From Trebonia sp963777905 (GTDB lineage Bacteria; Actinomycetota; Actinomycetes; Streptosporangiales; Streptosporangiaceae), in contig CAVZSM010000019.1 in the NCBI GenBank assembly GCA_963777905.1, positions 62,001 through 126,000 of the forward strand: a DNA stretch of 64,000 nt. The letters are read 5' to 3'. The stretch's first letter is position 1, and each line of letters starts with the position of its first letter. Both the position numbers and the translations under genes were made by a program. The notes under the pieces were generated by a model, which was given only the letters and a program-made list of their open reading frames with translations, was not told the DNA's origin and searched no databases. Below are positions 37,886 to 46,288 of the stretch, one piece after another.

Positions 37886-39322
37886 TTAGGCCAGCTGCCA
37901 GGCCGCCGCGTCGTCGCGCAGCGCCGCGTACCGCTCGCGCACCCCGGGCACCGGCGCGCCCTCGTACGTCTCCGCCGCCCGGGCCGGCCAGTCGGGCAGC
38001 GCACCTGGGCTACCACCAGCGGACGATGACGCGGCCAGCGCCCATGCCGCCTGCCGCGCGGCGCCGAGCGCCACGTACTCGGCGGGCTCGGGCACCGTCA
38101 CCGGCATCCCGAACACTCCTGGCGCCAGCGCCCGCACCGCCGCGGACCGCGCCGCGCCGCCGATCAGCACCACCCGCCCCGGCGTGATCCCGCACGCCCG
38201 CAGGTAGTCGATCGCGTCAGCCAGCGAGCAGAGCACCGCCTCGACGGCGGCACGCGCGAGATTCGACGGCGTCGTGTTAGCCGAGGTCAGTCCCCGCAGC
38301 ACTCCGTTCGCGGACGGCCGGTTCGGCGACCGCTCGCCGTCCAGGTACGGCAGCAGCGTCAGCCCGTCCGCCCCTGGCGAGGCGGCCAGCGCCAGCGCGG
38401 AGAACCCCGCCGCGTCGACCCCGAGCAGCCGCGCGGTGACGTCGAGCACCCGCGCCGCGTTCACGGTGGCGACCAGCGGCAGGAACTTCCCTGTCGCGTC
38501 GGCGAAGCCGGCGACAAGCCCGGTCGGGTCGGCGGCCGGCTTAGCCGTCACCGCGTAGGCGACCCCGGAGGTGCCGATCGACACCACCACGTCGTCGTCG
38601 CGCAGCAGCAGCCCCAGCGCCGCGCCCATGTTGTCCCCGGTGCCCGCGGATAGCGCCGCGCCCCACGAGGTCTCCCCGACGACTTCGGCGGGCCCGGCGA
38701 CCCGCGGCAGCTCGACGGGATGCCCGAGCGCGGTGGCCGCGAGGTCGGGCAGCCACCGTCCGTCCGCGGGGGAGAAGTAGCCGGTGCCCGAGGCGTCCCC
38801 GCGGTCGGTGGTCGGCTCGAGCGCCGGGTCACCGGCGGGAGCGGGTCCCCCGCCGGCGAGCCGCCAGGTCAGCCAGTCGTGCGGCAGCAGCACGCGGCGC
38901 ACCCGGCGCGCGTTGTCCGGCTCGTTCTCCGCGAGCCAGCGCAGCTTGGTGACGGTGAACGACATCGTGGGCACGCTGCCGGTCCGCGCGGCCCACTCGG
39001 CGGGCCCGCCGAGCTCGTCGACCAGGGCCCGCGCCTGCGGCGCGGACTTCACGTTGTTCCACAGCATGGCGGGCCTGATCACCTCGCCGCCGTCGTCGAG
39101 CACGACCATCCCGTGCTGCTGCGCCGCCACCCCCACCGCGTCGGCTCGCTCTAGCAGGTCCCGCCCGGCCGCGGTCAGCGCCTCCCACCAGCGGTCCGGG
39201 TGGCATTCTGTGCCGTCGGGGTGCGGCGCGGCAGCCTCCGCGACGACGCTGCCGTCGTCGGCCCGGCAGAGCAGCACCTTCGTGGACTGGGTGGAGGAAT
39301 CGACACCGGCGACTAGGTTCAC
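37886..39322 (-). CDS. xylB: Xylulokinase
   Basis: A 478-residue FGGY kinase: VAGVDSSTQSTKVLL phosphate loop, GVAAQQHGMVVLD, RPAMLWNN, LPHDWLTWRL, GTGDNMGAALGLLL with the catalytic Asp, and VLIGGAARSAAVRALAP. It phosphorylates D-xylulose from XylA. The GTG at 39322 has no ribosome site, but TACTGT ends exactly seven bases upstream, consistent with a leaderless transcript. It converges on araA. No CGAAA palindrome was found in its 133-base upstream region. Confidence 0.94.
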   Translation of the reverse strand: MNLVAGVDSSTQSTKVLLCRADDGSVVAEAAAPHPDGTECHPDRWWEALTAAGRDLLERADAVGVAAQQHGMVVLDDGGEVIRPAMLWNNVKSAPQARALVDELGGPAEWAARTGSVPTMSFTVTKLRWLAENEPDNARRVRRVLLPHDWLTWRLAGGGPAPAGDPALEPTTDRGDASGTGYFSPADGRWLPDLAATALGHPVELPRVAGPAEVVGETSWGAALSAGTGDNMGAALGLLLRDDDVVVSIGTSGVAYAVTAKPAADPTGLVAGFADATGKFLPLVATVNAARVLDVTARLLGVDAAGFSALALAASPGADGLTLLPYLDGERSPNRPSANGVLRGLTSANTTPSNLARAAVEAVLCSLADAIDYLRACGITPGRVVLIGGAARSAAVRALAPGVFGMPVTVPEPAEYVALGAARQAAWALAASSSAGGSPGALPDWPARAAETYEGAPVPGVRERYAALRDDAAAWQLA

Positions 39323-39455
39323 AACCGCGACAGTAGCAAGATGACGGTTGGCGAGTCAGTCCCGCTCGTTCGGGGAAAGATCAAAAATCTAACCAGGACC
39401 CTGACGACTAGGATCCTGTCTGCAATCGTTTGTCGCCCGTCGCGGAGGAGCGCCG

Positions 39456-40316
39456 ATGTCGCTACAGGAGTTCGTGCCAACGCCCAGGTTCGAGGAGTAC
39501 AGCGAGCGGTTCAAGGATTTCTTCACGATGACCCGCCGCGAGGACGGCGTGCTGCTCGTGGAGGCGCACACGCTCGGCGGCCCGATCCAGCTGTCCGTGC
39601 AGAATCACCGGGCGCTCGGCCAGATGCTCAAGGTCGTGGGCGCGGACCCGCGGAACGAGATCCTCATCCTGACCGGGTCCGGTGACGAGTTCATGATGGG
39701 CTCCGACCCCGAGGGCTTCGCCCTCGAAGAGGAAGACCTCGAGTACTGGGCCTACGAGTACGCGTACAAGGACGGCAGGATCAACGTCTCGGCGCTGGTC
39801 AACGACCTGGAGATCCCCACCATCGGGCTGCTGAACGGCCCGGGCTTCCACACCGAGATCGTGCTCATGTGCGACATCTCGCTGGCCGCCGAAGGCGCGA
39901 CGGTCTTCGACCTGCACTACGACATCGGCTCGGTGCCCGCCGACGGCATCCACAACTGCTTCCAGGAGCTGCTCGGCGTCAAGCGCGCCGCGTACGCCCT
40001 GCTCACCGGCGAGGCGATCACAGCAGAAAAGGCGCTGGAGTGGGGCATGGTCAACGAGGTGGTCCCGCGCGATCAGCTGATCGCGCGGGCGTACGCGATC
40101 GCCGACCACATCATGACCCAGCCGCGGACCACCCGGCGGCTGACCACGCAGATCGTCAGGCGGCCGTGGAAGCAGCGGATCGTGAACGACCTGGACGGCG
40201 GGTTCGGCATCCAGATGTTCGGCCACATAGCGAAGAAAAAGGCCGTCCACGGCGAAGGCCACATCCGCTCGACAGTCGACTACGTCCGCGAAGGCCGCAA
40301 AAACAACTTCGACTAG
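39456..40316 (+). CDS. Crotonase family protein resembling 6-oxocamphor hydrolase
   Basis: A 286-residue enoyl-CoA hydratase/isomerase-fold protein. Beyond general crotonase features (ILTGSGDEF, NGPGFHTEIVLMCDISLAAE) it resembles 6-oxocamphor hydrolase: FEEYSERF near the start and LHYDIGSVPADGIH, placing His154 and Asp163 where that beta-diketone hydrolase has its catalytic His and Asp. Such enzymes cleave cyclic beta-diketones by retro-Claisen reaction. This fits the flavin monooxygenases just downstream. GGAGGAG precedes the ATG. Confidence 0.82.
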   Translation: MSLQEFVPTPRFEEYSERFKDFFTMTRREDGVLLVEAHTLGGPIQLSVQNHRALGQMLKVVGADPRNEILILTGSGDEFMMGSDPEGFALEEEDLEYWAYEYAYKDGRINVSALVNDLEIPTIGLLNGPGFHTEIVLMCDISLAAEGATVFDLHYDIGSVPADGIHNCFQELLGVKRAAYALLTGEAITAEKALEWGMVNEVVPRDQLIARAYAIADHIMTQPRTTRRLTTQIVRRPWKQRIVNDLDGGFGIQMFGHIAKKKAVHGEGHIRSTVDYVREGRKNNFD

Positions 40317-40347
40317 CCCGCCCGGCCGGCCTGGCCACTGGCCAAAG

Positions 40348-40401
40348 GCGGTCGATGGCCCATCGACCGCACTCTATGGTGGTCGATGGGCCATCGACCA
40401 C
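40348..40401. terminator. Two palindromes sharing GGTCGATGG/CCATCGACC
   Basis: Palindrome 40348-40370 has 11-base arms around C, and 40379-40401 has 11-base arms around G with the same nine-base core. Each can form a hairpin, and the two can also pair with each other. They lie between the converging crotonase and acyl-CoA-dehydrogenase-like genes, so bidirectional termination is the simplest role. Confidence 0.7.
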
Positions 40402-40545
40402 GTTCGGAGCTCACGCCCCGGCCCCACCCCCCCCGCCACGTTCCTGCTTAGCCCTGGTAGGGGTCCGCGGGGATGGTGTTGCTGTAGGTGGTCGAGAGGT
40501 AGACGGTCTGGCGGTGGGTCAGGGCGGCGGGTCAGGGGCGGCGGG

Positions 40546-41823
40546 TCAGGAGTGGCGGGATTTGGCTGACTCGAGGCGGTAGCGGCCGGCCGCCTCGTAA
40601 CCCTCCTCGGACAGGGCCAGGTGCTGGCGGGCGGCCAGGGCGTTGCGGAGGTGGCGCTGCATCGGGTTGGAGAGCGCCAGCACCCGGCCGCCGCCGTACC
40701 TGAACAGGTCGCTGACCACCTCGGCGGCGGTCTCGACCGCGAAGACCGACGCCGCCGTGACGGCGAGCTGCTGTTCTTCGGTCGGCGGATCGCCGGCACA
40801 CGCCATCTCCCAGCAGTCGGCCATCGCCTCGCGGTGCACCAGCCTGGCGGCCCGGAGCTTCGTCTCGGCGCGGCCCAGCTCCTTATGGAAGACGGCGCGG
40901 TCGCTGACCGTGGGACCGCCGGGGAACCTGGCGGTGTGCAAGGCGAGCTCGGTCATGTCGTCGAGCGCGCGGCGGGCCAGGCCGACGCACAGCGGCGGAA
41001 CCTCGTTGGACACGAACGCGGGCATCCCGAGCCGGAACAGGTCCCCGCCGCGCACGGCGGGGATGCCGAGGTCGTAGGTCATCTCCTCGGGCACGAACAG
41101 CCCGTCCACCCGGAAGTCAAGGCTGCCGGTGCCCTGCAGCCCGGCGACGTACCAGTTGTCGATGACCTCGGCGTCGCTCTTCGGAGCGGCGAAGACCACC
41201 ATCCGGCCGAACCCCGTGCCGCCATCACTAGCAGCCCCGTCGCCCGCCGCCGAGTCCGTCTTGAACGCGCCGAGCAGCCAGTCCGCGTGCAGGATGCCGC
41301 TGGAGAACCCCCATCGCCCGGTGACCACGTAGCCGCCGGAGACTGGCTTGCCGGTGCCGCGCGGCGCCAGCTGCCCCGCCACCACGGGCAAGCCCGAATC
41401 CGCGCCGCCCGCCTCGCCGACGCCGACGCCGACGCCGGCGCCGGCGCCCAGGCGCGGCGTGAAGACCCGCCGCGCCCCCGCCTCGGGCAGCCAGCCGCCG
41501 ACCAGCCCGCAGCAGCCGGCGCCGATCATGGCGGCCCAGGCCGTGGAGACGTCCGTGTACGCCAGCTCCTCGATCACGTCGCAGAACTCCAGCGGCGGCA
41601 ACGGCGTGCCCCCCAGTGAGGCCGGCGTCTTCAGCCAGAACAGGCCCAGTGAGCGCAGCGTGGCAACCGCGTCCGGCGGCAGGGTGCGCAGTGACTCCGC
41701 CTCGTCCCCCGCCGCGGCGAAGGCGGCCCGGTGGCGCTGGATCCCGGTGAGCAGTTCCGCGCGCAGCCCGCCCGCGGCGGAATCGGCGGAAGCGGCGGAA
41801 GCCGCCAATACGCCGCCGCTCAT
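40546..41823 (-). CDS. Acyl-CoA dehydrogenase-like flavoenzyme (possible flavin-dependent monooxygenase)
   Basis: A 425-residue acyl-CoA-dehydrogenase-superfamily protein: FWLKTPASLGGTPL, VVTGRWGFSSGILHADWLLG, VIDNWYVAGLQGTGSLDF and a helical C-terminal domain. The GRWGF-S-G and AGLQGTGS pattern is that of the two-component hydroxylase branch (HsaA-like) more than of beta-oxidation dehydrogenases. Residues about 126-150 form a Gly/Ala/Val-rich insertion not seen in the paralogue at 47813. Last gene of a tight operon after a hydrolase and a luciferase-like enzyme; its start overlaps the previous stop. Confidence 0.85.
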   Translation of the reverse strand: MSGGVLAASAASADSAAGGLRAELLTGIQRHRAAFAAAGDEAESLRTLPPDAVATLRSLGLFWLKTPASLGGTPLPPLEFCDVIEELAYTDVSTAWAAMIGAGCCGLVGGWLPEAGARRVFTPRLGAGAGVGVGVGEAGGADSGLPVVAGQLAPRGTGKPVSGGYVVTGRWGFSSGILHADWLLGAFKTDSAAGDGAASDGGTGFGRMVVFAAPKSDAEVIDNWYVAGLQGTGSLDFRVDGLFVPEEMTYDLGIPAVRGGDLFRLGMPAFVSNEVPPLCVGLARRALDDMTELALHTARFPGGPTVSDRAVFHKELGRAETKLRAARLVHREAMADCWEMACAGDPPTEEQQLAVTAASVFAVETAAEVVSDLFRYGGGRVLALSNPMQRHLRNALAARQHLALSEEGYEAAGRYRLESAKSRHS

Positions 41824-42983
41824 GCCGGTGGCCCGTCTTCGGCCACGCCCAGCGGACGGAGCTCGGGCATCACTTCGGTGGCGAACAGCTCAGCGCTGCG
41901 CGTCACCTGCTCGTGCGTCGACGGCCCGATCGCGAACAGCCCGATCAGCTGCCCGAACCCGCCGAGCTCGGCGTAGAGCGAACGCAGCCGGGCGGCCACC
42001 GACGACGGCGACCCGACGACGGCCTGGCCCGCGGCGAGCAGGTCCTCGTAGCTCGCGCCGGCGAAGCCCCGCATGCCCGACATCAGCACGCCGCGCAGCG
42101 AGCCAGGCGACATGTAGCCGGGGGGAGTCACCATCTGGGGGGTCTGCTTCAGCCCGCGATGGTAGAGCCACTCGAGCGCCGGCCGGGCCTCCGCGTGGGC
42201 CTGCGCGTCCGTGTCCGCCACGTAGACGGGCACCGAGAACGCGATCTTCTCCGGGTCGGCTACGTAGCCCAGGTCCGAAGCAGCCTGCCGGTACCCGTCG
42301 AACCAGCGGCGCACGATCCGCGTGGGCGCGTACACCGACATATATGTATAGCGATGCAGAGCGCAGAACTTCATCGTCTCTGTCGACCCGGCGCCAGGTA
42401 TGTAGACCGGCGGGTGCGGAGACTGGACCGGCCGCGGCCAGATGTTCACGTACCGGTACTCGTAGTTCGCGCCGTACCAGGAGAACATCTCCTCCGACGT
42501 CCACGCCTTGACGATGAGGTCGTGCGCTTCGTCGAACCGCGACCTGGACTTGGTCGGGTTGATCGAGTGCGCGAAGTACTCCCAGCCGATGCCGCGGACG
42601 AACCCGGAGTCCACCCGCCCGCCGGACATCAGGTCGAGCATCGCGATCTCCTCGGCGACCCGCAGCGGGTTTCCGCGGATGCCGATCGCGTTGCCGAGCA
42701 CCATGATCCGCGCCTGCGACGTGCGCCGGGTCAGCGCCGCGGCCATGAGGTTCGGCGACGGCATCAGCCCGTAGGCGCTCTGGTGGTGCTCGTTGACCGC
42801 GACGCCGTCGAACCCGAGCTGGTCGGCGTACTCGAGCTCGTCGAGGTACCGCGAATACAAGGAAGCGCCCAGCTTGGGGTCGAAGTTGGCGTTCGGGTAC
42901 GTCAGCGCCGACGATTCGTACCGGGTGTCGAAGTCGTCGGGCAGGTACGGGTACGGCATCAGGTGAAAGAAGCTGAACTTCAC
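41820..42983 (-). CDS. LLM class flavin-dependent oxidoreductase
   Basis: A 387-residue luciferase-like TIM-barrel enzyme: FSFFHLMPYPYLP, GFDGVAVNEHHQSAYGLMPSPNL, GNAIGIRGNPLRVAEEIAMLD, SGGRVDSGFVRG. Relatives use reduced FMN to oxygenate ketones, aldehydes or alkanes; type II Baeyer-Villiger enzymes of camphor degradation belong here. Four-base overlaps with both neighbours (alpha/beta hydrolase upstream, acyl-CoA-dehydrogenase-like gene downstream) show one operon. Substrate is not readable from the sequence. Confidence 0.9.
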   Translation of the reverse strand: MKFSFFHLMPYPYLPDDFDTRYESSALTYPNANFDPKLGASLYSRYLDELEYADQLGFDGVAVNEHHQSAYGLMPSPNLMAAALTRRTSQARIMVLGNAIGIRGNPLRVAEEIAMLDLMSGGRVDSGFVRGIGWEYFAHSINPTKSRSRFDEAHDLIVKAWTSEEMFSWYGANYEYRYVNIWPRPVQSPHPPVYIPGAGSTETMKFCALHRYTYMSVYAPTRIVRRWFDGYRQAASDLGYVADPEKIAFSVPVYVADTDAQAHAEARPALEWLYHRGLKQTPQMVTPPGYMSPGSLRGVLMSGMRGFAGASYEDLLAAGQAVVGSPSSVAARLRSLYAELGGFGQLIGLFAIGPSTHEQVTRSAELFATEVMPELRPLGVAEDGPPA

Positions 42984-43798
42984 TGGTTCGCTCCGCTCAG
43001 CGCCGACTGCGCCGTGTGCAGGAAGGATGCCACCACGCCGGCGAACTCCGCGGGCCGTTCGAAGTACATCGCGTGCCCGCAGTCCGCCACCTCCGCGAAC
43101 CGCGCCCCGGGGATCAGGGCGGCGTACCGCTGGGCGTGCGCGACCGGGATGAGCCGGTCGTCGGACGGCGCGACGACCAGCGTGGGCGCGCTGATGCGGT
43201 GCAGCCGCCGCTCCAGCTTCGGGTTGTTCAGGTACGGCGTCCAGCAGATCCGGGCCAGCGCCGTCGTGTCCCGGTACGCGGCGAGCACCGTGTCGATGTC
43301 CGGCGTGGCCCCTGGCTCGGCGGCGGGGACCGGCGGCGGGTCGTGGAACAGCGTCTCGAGCAGCCGCGGCGGCGGCATGAGGAAGATGTCGGGCACCGGA
43401 TGCTCGGGCAGCCGCAGCCCGGCGGCGCTCAGCAGCGTGAGCGACCGCAGGCGGTGCGAGGCGGCGACGGCGAGTTCCGCCGCGATCCAGCCGCCGAACG
43501 ACGCCCCTACCACGTGCACCCGCTCAAGCCCCAGCGCGTCGAGCACGTCGAGGTAGTGGTACACGAGGTCGTCCATGGCCTCCACGAGCGGGAAGTCGTC
43601 GGACATGGCGAACCCCGGATGGTCCGGCGCGATCACGTCGAACCCGGCGCCCGCGAGCTGCCCGTGGAACTCTAGCCACGCGCCGGCGCCGCCGGCGGCG
43701 TGCAGGAACAGGACCGGCTCGCCCGAGCCGCCGCGGAACAGGTGCACCCGCCCTCCGGTCAGCTCCAGGTACTCCCCGGTTGGCGCATCATCTGGCAC
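42980..43798 (-). CDS. Alpha/beta hydrolase
   Basis: A 272-residue alpha/beta hydrolase with oxyanion-hole LFLHAAGGAGAW, nucleophile elbow GASFGGW, an acid in PSDDRLIP and catalytic His in CGHAMYFE. The fold includes esterases, lactonases and C-C hydrolases. Placed first in the operon ahead of the luciferase-like enzyme, it could open the lactone a Baeyer-Villiger step would make. The GTG at 43798 has GGAGG upstream; the 192-base region ahead shows a short CCGCCG/CGGCGG hairpin but no clear operator. Confidence 0.9.
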   Translation of the reverse strand: MPDDAPTGEYLELTGGRVHLFRGGSGEPVLFLHAAGGAGAWLEFHGQLAGAGFDVIAPDHPGFAMSDDFPLVEAMDDLVYHYLDVLDALGLERVHVVGASFGGWIAAELAVAASHRLRSLTLLSAAGLRLPEHPVPDIFLMPPPRLLETLFHDPPPVPAAEPGATPDIDTVLAAYRDTTALARICWTPYLNNPKLERRLHRISAPTLVVAPSDDRLIPVAHAQRYAALIPGARFAEVADCGHAMYFERPAEFAGVVASFLHTAQSALSGANQ

Positions 43799-43990
43799 GG
43801 CGCTGCCTCCTACCGACTACCGATCTACGGTGATCCGTACTTCGACCACGGGCGTGATAGCAGAATCAGTTGCCTGCCCGACGCAAGTCAAGGCTGTCGG
43901 ACCGCCGCGAATCGGCGGCTGTGGGCGGCAACGAACTGGGGCGACCGCCTTTAGATCAGGCCCTCAAGATCGGGCCCTCACGATCGACGA

Positions 43991-44860
43991 TCAGCCCCTG
44001 TCGAGCCAGCGCGCGATCTCGGTGTGGTCGGCATCGCCGGGCAGCTCGCCGAGGGCCGCCTCCCACGCGGCGAGCGCCGCCTCGCTCACCAGGGACGGCG
44101 TTCCCGTGGCGTGCTCGATGCCCAGCGCCAGCCGCATGTCCTTCACCATCAGCCGGATACTGAAGCCGGCGTCGAACTTCTCGGTGAGCACGTAGTTGGG
44201 CCACTTGTTCTCTGTCGAGCCGCTGCGCCCGCTGGACCCGTTGATGATGTCGAGCATGACGGCCGGGTCGAGCCCGAACCGGCGCCCGGCGATCAGCGCC
44301 TCGGAGCTGACGATCAGGTGCGCCGCGGACATCAGGTTGTTCAGCGCCTTGACCGCGTGCCCGGCCCCGGTGTCGCCGGCGTGCAGGACCCGCTTCCCGA
44401 TGGCCGCCAGCATCGGCCGGGCCAGGTCGAACGCCTCAGGCGGCCCGCCGACCATGATCGTGAGCGTGCCGGCCCGCGCCCCGGACACGCCGCCGGACAC
44501 CGGCGCGTCGATCAGCGTCACGTCCACCTCGTCGGCCCGCGCCGCGAGCGCCCGCGTCCGCGCCGGGTCAGAAGAGCTCATGTCGATGACCATGCCGCCC
44601 GCCGGCACGCTGTCGAGCAGCCCCTCGGCGAGCAGCACGTGCTCGACCACGTCGGAGTCGGGCAGGCAGAGCATGACCACGTCGGTGCCGAGCCCGGTGA
44701 TCCCTGGCGCGGGGGTGAACCCGTCCACCCCGGCGATCTCCCGCATGATCTCGGCCGACGCGTCGTAGCCGACGACCTGGTACCCGGCCGCGGGAAGCCG
44801 CCGGGCCATCGCCATGCCCATGTTGCCGAGCCCGACGAAGCCAATCTCTGACGGTGCCAC
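43991..44860 (-). CDS. NAD(P)-dependent oxidoreductase, 3-hydroxyisobutyrate dehydrogenase family
   Basis: A 289-residue beta-hydroxyacid dehydrogenase: FVGLGNMGMAMARRL cofactor motif, IDMSSSDPARTR, the substrate motif DAPVSGGVSGARAG and the catalytic Lys in GHAVKALNNL. It oxidises a 3-hydroxy acid or reduces the semialdehyde. The GTG at 44860 was chosen for GAGGAGGAG upstream; it starts five bases after the SDR stop, so it is co-transcribed with the SDR and probably with the MarR gene. Confidence 0.9.
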   Translation of the reverse strand: MAPSEIGFVGLGNMGMAMARRLPAAGYQVVGYDASAEIMREIAGVDGFTPAPGITGLGTDVVMLCLPDSDVVEHVLLAEGLLDSVPAGGMVIDMSSSDPARTRALAARADEVDVTLIDAPVSGGVSGARAGTLTIMVGGPPEAFDLARPMLAAIGKRVLHAGDTGAGHAVKALNNLMSAAHLIVSSEALIAGRRFGLDPAVMLDIINGSSGRSGSTENKWPNYVLTEKFDAGFSIRLMVKDMRLALGIEHATGTPSLVSEAALAAWEAALGELPGDADHTEIARWLDRG

Positions 44861-44865
44861 CTGGC

Positions 44866-45690
44866 TTACTCCTCCTCGCCGTATGTCCGCGCGTCCAGCG
44901 CGGCGAAGTCCCACGCGCCGGCGCCGCCGGACGGCCGTACCGTGCTCACGATCGACGAGCCGCCGTCCACCGATACCACCTCGCCGGTCATGTACGCCGA
45001 CTCGTCGCTCAGCAGAAACGCTACGACAGACGCGATCTCGTCGGTCGTCCCGGCCCGCCGCAGCGGCGCCGTCGCGGCCCGCCGCACCATGTCCGCCCGC
45101 CCCGCGGCGGAGAACAGGTCGGTCGGCACGATCCCCGGCGCGACCGCGTTCACCCGTATCCCGAGCGGCCCGCCGTACATCGCCGCGCCGCGCAGCAGCC
45201 CGAGCACCGCGTGCTTGGACGTGTGGTACGCGATCAGGTCGGCGCTGCCGCGCAGGCTCGCGATCGAGGCGGTGAGCACGACGCTGCCGGCCGTCCGCTG
45301 CTCGCGGTACCGCAGGAACGCGCCGCGCAGCCCGAGGAAGACGCCGCGCACGTTGACCGCCATGACCCGGTCGAAGTCGGCGGGGTCGAGCTCGGGGAAT
45401 CCGCCGGGCGGCCCGGGAATCCCCGCGTTGAGGTGGTGAAAATCAATTTTTCCGAACGTACGCGTGGCTACGTCCAGGTACTCCGCCACACCCTCGTCGG
45501 TGGCGACGTCGGCGCGTACCGAGGCGCTTTCGCCCGGCAGTTCCGCCGCGACCTCGCGCGCCGCCTCGCCGTCGAGGTCGACGACGACAACCCGGCAGCC
45601 CTCCGCGGACAGCCGCCGCGCGGTGGCGGACCCGATCCCGCCCGCACCACCGGTCACGACCGCCACTTTGCCCTCAAGCCCGCTCAGCAC
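44866..45690 (-). CDS. SDR family oxidoreductase
   Basis: A 274-residue short-chain dehydrogenase: TGGAGGIGSATARRL, VVVDLDG (Asp suggests NAD), LNAGIPG in place of the usual NNAG, a catalytic Ser in TASIASLRG and YHTSKHAVLG. The C-terminal tail after VDGGSSIVS is about 20 residues longer than typical. It lies between a MarR regulator (39-base gap) and the hydroxyacid dehydrogenase. Probably oxidises an alcohol in the same catabolic pathway. Confidence 0.9.
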   Translation of the reverse strand: MLSGLEGKVAVVTGGAGGIGSATARRLSAEGCRVVVVDLDGEAAREVAAELPGESASVRADVATDEGVAEYLDVATRTFGKIDFHHLNAGIPGPPGGFPELDPADFDRVMAVNVRGVFLGLRGAFLRYREQRTAGSVVLTASIASLRGSADLIAYHTSKHAVLGLLRGAAMYGGPLGIRVNAVAPGIVPTDLFSAAGRADMVRRAATAPLRRAGTTDEIASVVAFLLSDESAYMTGEVVSVDGGSSIVSTVRPSGGAGAWDFAALDARTYGEEE

Positions 45691-45729
45691 TGCTCGATCG
45701 TCTCCCGCCTGCCGGTTGTCTGTCTATAG

Positions 45730-46230
45730 TCACCCGTCCGCCCAGGCGGGGTCCCGCGCGAGCTTCTCCGCGATCCGGTCGTGGAAGCTCTGGCGGGCGA
45801 GCGCCGCGGCGATGTCGTCCGCGACGCGGGTGAGCGGATAGGGAATCTCCGCCTCGAGCTCGGTGATAGACGCCTCGGTGGCCCGCCATTCGGCGGCGAG
45901 CTTGGCGGCGATCCGTTCGGCCTTGGGGGTGAGCGACACCTTCTTGCTGCGCGCGTCGGGGCCGGGGGAGGTCTCGAGCCACCCGGCGGCCCGCATGGCC
46001 GCCACCTTCTGACTCATCGCGGAATGCGTGCGCTCTACGGATCTGGCGAGCTCCGCGATCGTCATCGGGCCGCGAACGTGCAGCCGGATGATCTCCATCG
46101 CCCAGGTCGGCTTGAGGTCGGGGATGCCGTTCTCGGCGTAGACGCGGGCGATCTCGTCGTCTATCCCGGACAGCACCCGGAACACGGGCCGCCAGCGGCT
46201 CTCCTCGGTTGGGTCATGCATAGCGCTCAT
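45730..46230 (-). CDS. MarR family transcriptional regulator
   Basis: A 166-residue winged-helix protein: the recognition region TIAELARSVERTHSAMSQKVAAMRAAGWLE and wing SPGPDARSKKVSLTPKAERI are typical of MarR repressors, which release DNA on binding small phenolic or lipophilic ligands. It diverges from an MFS exporter across a 58-base spacer packed with AGCACT/AGTGCT half-sites, so it probably controls both the exporter and its own operon. Confidence 0.92.
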   Translation of the reverse strand: MSAMHDPTEESRWRPVFRVLSGIDDEIARVYAENGIPDLKPTWAMEIIRLHVRGPMTIAELARSVERTHSAMSQKVAAMRAAGWLETSPGPDARSKKVSLTPKAERIAAKLAAEWRATEASITELEAEIPYPLTRVADDIAAALARQSFHDRIAEKLARDPAWADG

Positions 46231-46243
46231 CCTAACAGATATG

Positions 46244-46282
46244 ACAGCACTTTGACAGTGCTTATATAAGTGCTGTTATAGT
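46244..46282 (+). promoter_or_regulatory. MarR/MFS divergent operator and promoter
   Basis: ACAGCACTT (46244-46252) and AAGTGCTGT (46268-46276) are perfect inverted arms, and a third AGTGCT lies at 46257-46262. TTGACA (46252-46257) and TATAGT (46277-46282), 19 bases apart, resemble a promoter that these sites cover. The -10 ends six bases before the exporter GTG, implying a leaderless mRNA. Confidence 0.65.
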
Positions 46283-46288
46283 GGCGAG

